A stretch of 22,230 bases of DNA from B33-G16 sp046498285 (GTDB lineage: Bacteria > Desulfobacterota > DSM-4660 > Desulfatiglandales > B25-G16): contig JAWOBA010000268.1 in assembly GCA_046498285.1 (NCBI GenBank), positions 1 through 22,230 of the forward strand, in the 5' to 3' direction. Under the pieces are notes generated by a model. That model searched no databases. It worked only from the letters and a program-made list of their open reading frames with translations, and was not told the origin of the DNA. The translations under genes and the position numbers were made by a program. Below are positions 8,022-15,272 of the stretch, piece after piece (the stretch's first letter is position 1; each line of letters starts with the position of its first letter).

Positions 8022-9707
8022 ATGAAGCAGTCCCAAGAATTTCCAAAAGCCGGCTTTGAATATCAACTCATATTAAAACATATATTGGAGCACACAGCAA
8101 AGATGCGACCCGAAGGTGAAATTGTCTACAGGGATCATTTTCGCGAGAACTATGCCCAGCTTTATGAAAGATGCCAGCGTCTGTCAAATGCCCTTAAAGG
8201 TTTGGGAGTGAAGAAGGGCTCGAAGGTTATTTGCTTCGAGTGGAACACGCATCGTTTCCTCGAGGCATATTTCGCTATACCCTGTATGGGAGCTATGGTG
8301 CATATGGGGAATCCGCTTTTATCTCCAGAACAGATAGCCTATCTCATAAACAGGGCAGAGGATGATGTTATTATGTTTAACAAAGACTTCACTTCTATAA
8401 TCGAGTCAATTAGAGATAAATTAACAACGGTTAAGCATTATATAGTATTAGCAGATGATGAAAAACTGCCGGAGACAATCTTAAATCCAATCTCAGAATA
8501 TGAGGAACTGCTCCGCTATGCATCTACAGAATATGAGTATCCTGATCTCAACGAGGATACTGTGGCATCATTAAGTAACACAACCGGTACGACTGGAGAT
8601 CCAAAGATATGCTTCTTTACTCATCGTCATCATATTATGCACACGCTTATTTGGTCAAATATGCTTCTGGGTTTTTCAGGAGAACGAGGATTAGATCCGC
8701 GCCGTGATATGACAATCCAGCTTGTGCCTATGTTTCACGCTCATGGCTGGGGTGTTCCTTATGTGGCAACATTTCTTGGGTGCAAACAAGTGTATCCTGG
8801 CAGATTCGATCCCAAGATATTTTTAGAAATCCTAAAAAAGGAAAAACACCCTAAACAGGGCGGTTATATGGCATGTGTTGCCACAATGCTCAACATGATT
8901 CTTTCCCATCCAGAGGTTGAGCAATATAAAGAATATTTTAAAGGGCTTATTTATGAAGGCGGAGGGATGCGACTTAACACCATCCTTGCCAGAAAGGCAA
9001 AAGAACTTGGTATGGATATCTGCTCCGGGTGGGGAATGACCGAGGCATATCCAAAAGTTGGCCTCCAGTATCTAAAGCCCCATATGTTTGATTGGCCGGA
9101 GGATAAAAAAATTGAGTTTCTCAGCGGAACAGGTATAGCTCCTCCGTTTGTGGAGCAGAGAGTGATAGATGAACAAGGCAACGATGTTGCGAGAGATGGA
9201 ACCGAAGTTGGCGAGGTTGTGCTTAGAGCACCATGGCTCACCATGGGCTATTATAAAGACCCTGAGAAATCAAAGGAACTCTGGAAAGATGGATGGATGC
9301 ACAGTGGGGATATGGCAACGATAGACAGGGAAGAGAGTGTATTAATTATCGACCGGTCTAAGGATGTGGTTAAAAGTGGTGGAGAATGGATTTCGACCCT
9401 CACACTGGAAAATTTAATCAACATGCATCCAAAGGTCCAGGAAGTTGTAGTTTTTGCCGCAAAATCTGAAAAGTGGGGCGAACGCCCATTAGTTTTATTA
9501 GTTCCAAAAGATACATATAAAGGAAAGATCACCGAAGCTGAATTGAAGGAGCATCTGACACAGTATGTGGAAGAGGGCAAGATATTAAAGTGGTGGATAC
9601 CAGAAAGATTTATCTTTGTAAACGACATTCCTCGAACAAGTGTTGGCAAATTTGACAAAAAGGCGGTACGAGCAATGTATGGGGATGTGTTAGAGAAAAA
9701 AGCATAG
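8022..9707 (+). CDS. AMP-forming acyl-CoA ligase (fatty-acid/organic-acid CoA synthetase)
   Basis: A 561-residue member of the adenylate-forming (ANL) superfamily that would activate a carboxylic acid through an acyl-AMP to its CoA thioester. Motifs in order are the P-loop NTTGTTGDPK (186-195), GWGMTE (336-341), MHSGD (426-430), DRSKDVVKSGGEWIS (444-458) and the C-terminal catalytic-lysine motif PRTSVGKFDKK with Lys543. Length and spacing are normal. AAGGAG lies a few bases before the ATG. It is 110 bp downstream of the flavoprotein on the same strand and ends 8 bp from the convergent TRAP permease. It resembles medium-chain or fatty-acyl ligases (GGEWIS rather than a GGENIY-type acetate motif), but the true substrate may be an organic acid imported by the neighbouring transporters. 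Confidence 0.92.
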   Translation: MKQSQEFPKAGFEYQLILKHILEHTAKMRPEGEIVYRDHFRENYAQLYERCQRLSNALKGLGVKKGSKVICFEWNTHRFLEAYFAIPCMGAMVHMGNPLLSPEQIAYLINRAEDDVIMFNKDFTSIIESIRDKLTTVKHYIVLADDEKLPETILNPISEYEELLRYASTEYEYPDLNEDTVASLSNTTGTTGDPKICFFTHRHHIMHTLIWSNMLLGFSGERGLDPRRDMTIQLVPMFHAHGWGVPYVATFLGCKQVYPGRFDPKIFLEILKKEKHPKQGGYMACVATMLNMILSHPEVEQYKEYFKGLIYEGGGMRLNTILARKAKELGMDICSGWGMTEAYPKVGLQYLKPHMFDWPEDKKIEFLSGTGIAPPFVEQRVIDEQGNDVARDGTEVGEVVLRAPWLTMGYYKDPEKSKELWKDGWMHSGDMATIDREESVLIIDRSKDVVKSGGEWISTLTLENLINMHPKVQEVVVFAAKSEKWGERPLVLLVPKDTYKGKITEAELKEHLTQYVEEGKILKWWIPERFIFVNDIPRTSVGKFDKKAVRAMYGDVLEKKA

Positions 9708-9715
9708 GAAAAATT

Positions 9716-11683
9716 TTATCTTCTTTGAAAGGCATTTACAAGCTTTTTCCATGGACCTTCTAACCCCAACAGGCCTTTCCACTCCTCTTTCCAAATGAAT
9801 TTCTGTGTAACAAATACGGCTAGGAAAAGTGCTGTGCCTATGAAATCAGTATAGATAGAAGGAAAGAGAAGCAAAAATGTAGCAACACCCATAAAAATCC
9901 ACTCAATAAAATTGGTGCGGTGAAAGAAATAGGCCTCCAAAAAAGAGGTAAAGGCGATAAGTCCAAGGGTGGAAAACACTATAGTTCTGACGACCTCCCA
10001 AAAAGGGCCATCCAAGAGAAGAGGCTGATAGGCCATAATAATAGGAATAATATAGAGACCCTTTCCGATCTTCCATGAGGAAAAGGCACATCTCATGGGA
10101 TTTGCCCCTGCAATCCCTGCACCTGCAAAAGATGCTAAGGCTACTGGTGGTGTAATATTTGCATCCTGGCTATACCAGAAGACTATCATGTGAGCAGTTA
10201 TCAAGGCTACTCCCATCTCGACAAGGGCCGGGCCAGCCAGGATGACCAGCACAATATAGGATGCAGTAACCGGTAATCCCATGCCCAACACAAGAGAGGC
10301 AAGGCCGATAAGCACTATGGCAATGAGAATTACACCGCCGGAGATTGAAACCACCATGCTCGAGAACTTTAGGCCTAAACCAGTAAGGCTGACCATGCCA
10401 ACTATAATCCCGGCTGCAGCGCAGGCTACAGATACAACGATTGCATTTCTTCCTCCCAATGCTAAGGCATCTATGGTATCTCGTAGGTCCAATCTTGAGC
10501 GCTTCCGAATCATAGCGGTTAGAAAAGTCGCTACTACTGCAATAAAACCAGCCATCATTGGACTGAAATTTCTTACAAGGACATAGATCAATATACCCAA
10601 AGGGATGATAAAATGAAGACCATTTTTTATTGTTTCACCGACCGGGGGAAGTTGATCCCTTGGTAGCCCAAGAAAACCTATCTTTTTTGCCGAAAAATGG
10701 ACAAAAAATAGCACCGTTAGGAAATACATGATAGCCGGGATAAGTGCCACCTTAATGATATACAGGTAGGATGTATTGGTGAATTCTGCCATGAGAAATG
10801 CCCCTGCCCCCATAATCGGGGGCATGAGCTGGCCTCCTGTGGATGCGGCTGCCTCAACTGCACCTGCAACATGGGGCTTATATCCCAACTTCTTCATCAT
10901 AGGGATAGTAAAAGAGCCCGTGGTAACCACATTTCCAATAGCACTGCCGGAAACAGATCCCATAAATCCACTGGCTAATACCGCTGTCTTGGCTGGACCA
11001 CCAGTCATACGCCCTGTCAGGGCATAAGATAGATTTATGAAAAAGTCTCCCCCACCTGTTTTTTGTAAAAAAGACCCAAAGAGCACAAAGATAAACACAA
11101 ATGTTGCGGCAACACCCAAGGGGAGACCGTAGATACCCTCTGTAGTAAGGTAGAGAAGGGTAGAAATACGCTCCAGGCTGTAGCCTTTATGTGCAAAAAA
11201 CTCCGGCATGTACGGGCCAAAATAGGCATATACAATAAAGGATAAACAGATAATGACCATGACCAAGCCGATTGTTCTGCGGCAGGCCTCTATTACCAAA
11301 AAGGTAGCCACCAATCCGAAAATAACATCTATTTTTGTCCAATCACCCTGCCGCTCGATAATCTCACCATAATTAAAAATAATATACCCAGCAACAAGAA
11401 AGACCAGACCGATCAAGAACAAATCACTATAGAAATAGACATCCTTTTTTTGTCTGGATGCCTTTTTTGTGACAGGAAATAAAAGAAAGGCAAGGGTCAA
11501 GATAAGAGAAATATGGATACATCTTTGATATATTGCTGAGAAGGGATGGATTCCAGCCGAGTAAAGCTGAAAGAGAGAGAGGATAACTGCTACCGTAGTA
11601 AATACGAAGGCAAAAAAACCGACCAGGTTTCTTGTATTACTCGATCGAATTGTTTTTGGTGATTTTTTTCCTTGATCCTGCAT
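9716..11683 (-). CDS. Second TRAP transporter fused permease (4TM/12TM, TAXI type)
   Basis: This 655-residue inner-membrane protein has the same fused Q-M architecture as the permease at 3297-5225. Landmarks are GGPAKTAVLASGFMGSVSGSA, AAASTGGQLMPPIMGAGAFLMA and MGLPVTASYIVLVILAGPALV followed by NITPPVALASFAGAGIAG. A basic cytoplasmic N-terminus precedes the first helix. Its ATG is 3 bp after the DUF1850 stop codon, indicating translational coupling, and the TAXI receptor lies upstream in the same operon. It ends 8 bp from the convergent acyl-CoA ligase with no obvious terminator between them. It is similar but clearly not identical to the first permease, so the two systems probably have different ligands. 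Confidence 0.93.
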   Translation of the reverse strand: MQDQGKKSPKTIRSSNTRNLVGFFAFVFTTVAVILSLFQLYSAGIHPFSAIYQRCIHISLILTLAFLLFPVTKKASRQKKDVYFYSDLFLIGLVFLVAGYIIFNYGEIIERQGDWTKIDVIFGLVATFLVIEACRRTIGLVMVIICLSFIVYAYFGPYMPEFFAHKGYSLERISTLLYLTTEGIYGLPLGVAATFVFIFVLFGSFLQKTGGGDFFINLSYALTGRMTGGPAKTAVLASGFMGSVSGSAIGNVVTTGSFTIPMMKKLGYKPHVAGAVEAAASTGGQLMPPIMGAGAFLMAEFTNTSYLYIIKVALIPAIMYFLTVLFFVHFSAKKIGFLGLPRDQLPPVGETIKNGLHFIIPLGILIYVLVRNFSPMMAGFIAVVATFLTAMIRKRSRLDLRDTIDALALGGRNAIVVSVACAAAGIIVGMVSLTGLGLKFSSMVVSISGGVILIAIVLIGLASLVLGMGLPVTASYIVLVILAGPALVEMGVALITAHMIVFWYSQDANITPPVALASFAGAGIAGANPMRCAFSSWKIGKGLYIIPIIMAYQPLLLDGPFWEVVRTIVFSTLGLIAFTSFLEAYFFHRTNFIEWIFMGVATFLLLFPSIYTDFIGTALFLAVFVTQKFIWKEEWKGLLGLEGPWKKLVNAFQRR

Positions 11684-11686
11684 TCT

Positions 11687-12169
11687 TTATTGTTTCTCCT
11701 GCCGGATATGGATTCGAATCCTTTTTCCTGGAATTAGTCGGCTCAAATGTATCTCTTGGCCTTTGATGAGAATTGTATGATCAACTGATGGCGCCCCTAT
11801 TCTCAGATAAAATTCTCCAATTGCAATGTTCATGTCCTTGATAACGATCCATCCATTCTCTTCTACTATCCTGCCCCGGTCAGGCCAGTGGCCCATTCCT
11901 GCTCCGAACATCTTGAAATAGGTCTCTTTAATGATAATCCCTTTTTTCTCATCTACATAAAAAACTTCATATACTGGTGAGATATCAACAGAATGAATAT
12001 ATCGTATAGTAAAGCCTTCTCCAGGTTTTATTGGTACAGATATCAGCTCTTGGCCATTCGTTTTTTCAATTGTTAACAAAAGTGGATATATAGCGTTTGC
12101 TAGTCCTGGAGAAAAAAGAAAATACAATAAGAGAACAATAGGCAATACTGTTTTTCGACACTTTGACAT
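11687..12169 (-). CDS. DUF1850 protein, TAXI-TRAP accessory
   Basis: This is a 160-residue exported protein. A signal peptide ends at GLANA (about residue 26). The mature part carries the DUF1850 signature: IHSVDISPVYEVFYVDE (58-74), a Glu in KETYFKMFGAGMGH (81-94), and a WPDRGR turn. DUF1850 genes are commonly found beside TAXI-TRAP genes, and here the gene sits between the receptor and the permease with only 3 bp to the permease. The biochemical role is unknown; a periplasmic partner of the transporter is the usual inference. The first TRAP set in this window has no DUF1850 gene. Confidence 0.85.
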   Translation of the reverse strand: MSKCRKTVLPIVLLLYFLFSPGLANAIYPLLLTIEKTNGQELISVPIKPGEGFTIRYIHSVDISPVYEVFYVDEKKGIIIKETYFKMFGAGMGHWPDRGRIVEENGWIVIKDMNIAIGEFYLRIGAPSVDHTILIKGQEIHLSRLIPGKRIRIHIRQEKQ

Positions 12170-12192
12170 ATGTTGTTAGGCCTGCAAAATCC

Positions 12193-12221
12193 AGAGGCCG
12201 TCATAAAAAATGACGGCCTCT
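12193..12221 (-). terminator. Intercistronic hairpin after second TAXI receptor gene
   Basis: AGAGGCCGTCAT (12193-12204) and ATGACGGCCTCT (12210-12221) form a perfect 12-bp stem with a 5-nt loop. On the minus strand it starts 17 bp after the receptor stop and precedes the DUF1850 gene. No uridine-rich tail follows, so partial termination or 3'-end protection of the receptor message is likelier than full termination. It is the counterpart of the 3225-3256 hairpin, with unrelated stem sequence. Confidence 0.75.
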
Positions 12222-12238
12222 TATAGGAAATTATTTCA

Positions 12239-13228
12239 TTATTTTTTTGGCAATAATCGGTCAGGAATTGTTAATCCTATCTCCTTGTAATATTTTATTG
12301 CGCCTGGATGAAGTGGGGTAACCGAATGCTCAATAGCATTCTCAGGAGTGGTATATTTTGCAAAGGGATGGATCTGTTTCAGGTAGTCTATATGTTCAAA
12401 AACTGCCTTAACAAGTTTATATACCAATTCTTCATCCAGCGAGGCTGTGCATGCCACGGTGTTCCAGACTGATGGGTTAGCAACGGGCTCATCTTGCCCT
12501 TTATAGATTCCTGCTGGCATTAAAAAAGGAGAATAGAAGGGGAATTTTTCGCAAACTTTATCTACTTCCTCTTTTGAAAATGGGATAATCTGAATGTCTC
12601 TTGTCATGGACAGGTCCATTATAGAAGATGTAGGAGCCGCCACATCCCATATGCCCACATCGATAGTTCCATCCTTAAGGGCATTTGCATTTTCTGTAAA
12701 TGAAAGGCGAAATACCTTAAAACTTGAGTACGGTATCCCTAAGGCTTCTTGTAAAACCAAGTTGGTTTTAAACTCTGTTCCGCTTCCAGGAGCACCCACA
12801 GAAACTTTGTGCCCTTTTATATCATCAATAGTATTTATTCCCTTTCCTTTTAGGGTAACAATGTGATAGTGATGAGGATACATTTGGAACATTGTTAAAA
12901 TGTTTTGGGGCTTTCCTTCAAATTTACCAATCCCATTATAGCCCTGGTAGACAACATCATTCATAGCCTCAGCGATAACGGTTTCACCCTTATGGGCCAG
13001 CTTGACATTTTCAACCGATGCACCCGTCACCTCTGCAACTGCCTTAACATCTTCTGCGTATCTGGTAAAAATTTCTGCCAGGCCGCCACCATAGGGATAG
13101 TAAACCCCTCCTGTGCCTCCAGTACCAATTGAAATATGTTCTGTTTTTGCCTGTGCTGATGTTCCGAATAACAGAAGGATGAAAAAAGAGATAAAAATTG
13201 ATGTAATTATTATTTTGGTATTTTTCAT
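12239..13228 (-). CDS. Second TAXI family TRAP transporter solute receptor
   Basis: This is a 329-residue periplasmic solute receptor. The signal peptide probably ends at SAQA (residue 27), followed by the TAXI signature ISIGTGGTGGVYYPYGGGLAE (32-52). HKVSVGAPGSGTEFKT, DGTIDVGIWDVAAPT and the C-terminal LHPGAIKYYKEIGL are typical landmarks. The ATG is preceded by GGAGGTATAAC. It heads the set receptor, hairpin, DUF1850, permease, and is preceded by a decayed lipoprotein gene. It is diverged from the receptor at 2226-3209 (for example GTGGTGGVYYPY against GTGSPAGTYYFL), so a different ligand is likely. The ligand cannot be named from sequence. Confidence 0.93.
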   Translation of the reverse strand: MKNTKIIITSIFISFFILLLFGTSAQAKTEHISIGTGGTGGVYYPYGGGLAEIFTRYAEDVKAVAEVTGASVENVKLAHKGETVIAEAMNDVVYQGYNGIGKFEGKPQNILTMFQMYPHHYHIVTLKGKGINTIDDIKGHKVSVGAPGSGTEFKTNLVLQEALGIPYSSFKVFRLSFTENANALKDGTIDVGIWDVAAPTSSIMDLSMTRDIQIIPFSKEEVDKVCEKFPFYSPFLMPAGIYKGQDEPVANPSVWNTVACTASLDEELVYKLVKAVFEHIDYLKQIHPFAKYTTPENAIEHSVTPLHPGAIKYYKEIGLTIPDRLLPKK

Positions 13229-13335
13229 GTTATACCTCCGTTTACTTTAGAGTTATCGATAAATTGATATACTTGTAATAACTATTCCCATTTTTTTGGT
13301 AATTCGTTTACCTTGCTCATCAGACAGATGATCTC

Positions 13336-13658
13336 CTATTCCTGGCCCGGCTTAAGAACCGGTGCTATTCTTTCTGTGGAATAAGATGGCCTGCAGGCTT
13401 TCCCTCTTCAAGGGGCAAGTTTTGGACTCTAAGGGCTGTGCTTTGTCTGAAACTTTCTTTACCTCTACCTTAAATATAACTGCTGGTTCGTTCTTAAGTT
13501 CTGATACAGTACATGAAAATAGGAATATCCGCCCGGAGAAGCACATTCCATGTACTATCTTCTAAACAAGCTAGTTTATTTTTAGAAAGATCTTTCGTTT
13601 ATGTATAACCTGTTACCATAAAAAGAGCCAATGTTCCAAATAAAAGAATTGCTAACAT
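13336..13658 (-). pseudogene. Decayed lipoprotein paralogue upstream of TAXI receptor
   Basis: Reading the minus strand from ATG at 13658, a hydrophobic leader (LLFGTLALFMVTGYT) ends where the lipobox Cys would be. It has GYT where the intact lipoprotein at 1782-2198 has GCAT, and a stop follows at once. In other frames the matching pieces appear in the right order: VIFKVEVKKVSDK against FHVKVGITNISDK, LEEGKPAGHLIP against LPEGASAGGFFP, and APVLKPGQE then stop (13365-13336) against PPVLKPGEE. At least two frameshifts, the lost Cys and early stops make it non-functional. A good AAAGGAGG lies about 18 nt upstream of the ATG. It holds the same position before its TAXI receptor as the intact gene does before the first one. 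Confidence 0.7.
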
Positions 13659-13720
13659 ACTTTTTTTCTATTTGATTCCTCCTTTTTGCTATATGGTTTA
13701 TGGTTATGGATTAAAAAGCT

Positions 13721-13730
13721 CACCTCCTTT
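13721..13730 (-). promoter_or_regulatory. Shine-Dalgarno-like sequence in the decayed lipoprotein leader
   Basis: The minus strand reads AAAGGAGGTGAG about 60 nt upstream of the decayed lipoprotein start. It matches the string at 1680-1691 in the leader of the intact lipoprotein gene. No convincing ORF begins after it. Confidence 0.3.
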
Positions 13731-13957
13731 GCCTTAAAGTGAAAAGCGTAAAATTATCAACTACAGTAAAAAAATATAAAATTACTTTGAAAGGATAGGC
13801 CACTTTTGTCAAGAAATTTTTGATTTGTGTGTTTACTTAATGAACATATTTCCTTTATGAAAGAAGATGTTTTAATGGGAAATAAAAACCAATGGATTTT
13901 AAAAGGGCTGATGAGGTCTATGAGGAGGCAATAGGCGTTTATCGCGGCAATTATACC

Positions 13958-14313
13958 GAGACCTTTGAAAAACCTGGCTATTTTCACCATCCTCAAAAAG
14001 ACGATGGACAACTTCATGCAACCATAGAAATAGGAAAGGTGGCTTCATGGAGCGTGACTTTTAAATACTTTTTCGGGGTACCCTGCCGTCGAAGTGAAGC
14101 GACTTGTCCCGCTGAAAGCGGGATTTGAGCGCTTCAGCGCGAGTTTTGCCTTTGCAGCTAAGCGAGACGTGCAGGGTCGAAAAAGATTTATGAGCGCGAA
14201 TGAAGGCACGTTTCAAAGATTTTAAATTGGACTCAGTCAAAGGTCCCTCCACCGGGGGGACCTGAAAAAAAGTCCATTGTCTTTAGATCAATAGGGGTTC
14301 TGCAAAGCGTCTC
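13958..14313 (+). repeat. Dispersed repeat copy C with target-site duplication and nested palindrome
   Basis: It begins GAGACCTTTGAAAAACCTGG, the variant left end also found in copy D, and ends with the shared right end (AAAAAAAGTCCATTGTC, then AATAGGGGTTCTGCAAAGCGTCTC at 14290-14313). ATACC is directly repeated at 13953-13957 and 14314-14318, as expected for a 5-bp target-site duplication. The middle differs from A, B and D: it contains a nested structure with arms at 14068-14086 and 14171-14185, plus small hairpins such as CCCGCTGAAAGCGGG. Confidence 0.75.
14068..14185. repeat. Nested palindromic insert within repeat C
   Basis: The left arm CTTTTTCGGGGTACCCTGC (14068-14086) is an imperfect inverted match to the right arm GCAGGGTCGAAAAAG (14171-14185), with a 4-nt interruption. 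The arms enclose about 85 bp with further hairpins (CCCGCT/AGCGGG and GCGCT/AGCGC). The segment is GC-richer than its surroundings and encodes nothing visible. Confidence 0.55.
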
Positions 14314-14421
14314 ATACCCTCTCTTTTATGCTATAAAGGGGTTGGCCTATACCTGCTATTCCATCTCCCCAAAATATAAAGGCCATGGTAAGGACTGGAA
14401 AAGGAAAATAATTTTTTTACC

Positions 14422-15189
14422 TTAAAATTTTTTTACCATCTCTACTAGATATGAGGTTATTGTATTAACGATAATTTCCCCTTTTTCAGCTGTGGCGGAC
14501 AAAGGATTTCCCATAATTCCGGATTCTGTCAAACGTTTGGCCTTTTCATAAAGTGTGATCTCCACCCCTTTAAATTCAGCGGGGCCAAGAGTTGATTTTG
14601 CTGTAAAGTGTGGTTTTTTTGATTTGACATATTCTGCCTTTGCCCTTTTCATATTTACCGTATCAGGATTAAGATAAAGCATCACCGATGTCATTAATTC
14701 TCCAGCATGTTTAAAACTATTTTCTTTTAGTTTCGGAGTGTTTTTTGTTAGAGAGTTGGCGAGCTTCCATATTTCCACCATGGCTATTTGTACATCGTGG
14801 CTCATGATAAATTCCCTGGAAACGATGTCAACTGCAGGAGAATTGCCTCTATGGCCATTGATAAAAATGAATTTTTTGAAACCAGGATGAATTAGGCTGG
14901 AGATATATTCCCTTAATACCTGTGCAAGGGTCTCTGCCTTGAGAGATATTGTTCCTGGAAATTCAAGAAACCATTCTGAGTATCCCACGGGTAAAGTAGG
15001 GCCAACTAGAGAGCCTGTATCTTTAGCTACTTCATTTGCTATAGCCTCTGCTACGTAGGTATCTACGCCGAGAGGAAGGTGGTATCCCTCTTGTTCAGTT
15101 GAGCCAAGAGGAATAAGGATGATTGTATTTTCTCTTTCCAAATCATGTAGTTCAGACCAGCTATGAGCAGCAAATTGATATCTTTTCAT
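14422..15189 (-). CDS. Creatininase family amidohydrolase-like protein
   Basis: This 255-residue protein of the creatininase superfamily comprises metal-dependent amidohydrolases, including creatininase, formamide hydrolases such as ArfB, and MftE-type peptidases. Visible metal-site regions are PLGSTEQEGYHLPLGVDT (27-44) with Glu32, His37 and Asp43, FINGHRGNS (109-117) with His113, and HAGELMTS (161-168) with Glu164. In creatininase the motif is EQHG and the His is a metal ligand; here it is EQEG (Glu34), so the second metal may be bound differently. Length is normal and no signal peptide is seen. It lies 83 bp downstream of the carboxyltransferase on the same strand, with a hairpin between. 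A cytoplasmic amide or lactam hydrolase acting in the local pathway is likely; the substrate is unknown. Confidence 0.85.
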   Translation of the reverse strand: MKRYQFAAHSWSELHDLERENTIILIPLGSTEQEGYHLPLGVDTYVAEAIANEVAKDTGSLVGPTLPVGYSEWFLEFPGTISLKAETLAQVLREYISSLIHPGFKKFIFINGHRGNSPAVDIVSREFIMSHDVQIAMVEIWKLANSLTKNTPKLKENSFKHAGELMTSVMLYLNPDTVNMKRAKAEYVKSKKPHFTAKSTLGPAEFKGVEITLYEKAKRLTESGIMGNPLSATAEKGEIIVNTITSYLVEMVKKF

Positions 15190-15230
15190 GGATTGTCCTT
15201 TTATACTTCGCCTTAATTCTTACCCTATTC

Positions 15231-15264
15231 GGGGTTAGTTCCATAGTGGGGAGGACCTAACCCC
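15231..15264 (-). terminator. Hairpin between carboxyltransferase and creatininase genes
   Basis: GGGGTTAG (15231-15238) pairs with CTAACCCC (15257-15264) around an 18-nt loop, starting 8 bp after the carboxyltransferase stop on the minus strand. No T-tract follows, so an mRNA processing or stability element is likelier than a strong terminator. Confidence 0.5.
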
Positions 15265-15272
15265 TTTCTGCT

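Larger units (their letters stand above)
13892..14425 (+). pseudogene. Broken ORF region split by repeat C
   Basis: Left of repeat C a frame begins at ATG 13892 (MDFKRADEVYEEAIGVYRGN) and runs into the repeat edge. Right of it another frame is open from 14315 to TAA at 14423-14425 (including LAYTCYSISPKYKGHGKDW). Removing the repeat and one copy of the 5-bp duplication does not join the two in one frame: the left frame meets TAA after GNYTLSFML. So either more damage occurred or the pieces are unrelated. The right piece overlaps the creatininase 3' end by a few bases. I recognise no family. Confidence 0.25.

Noticed and set aside
13362..13565. 67-codon plus-strand frame
   Set aside because: It is the opposite strand of the decayed lipoprotein gene, whose similarity to the intact paralogue explains the sequence better.
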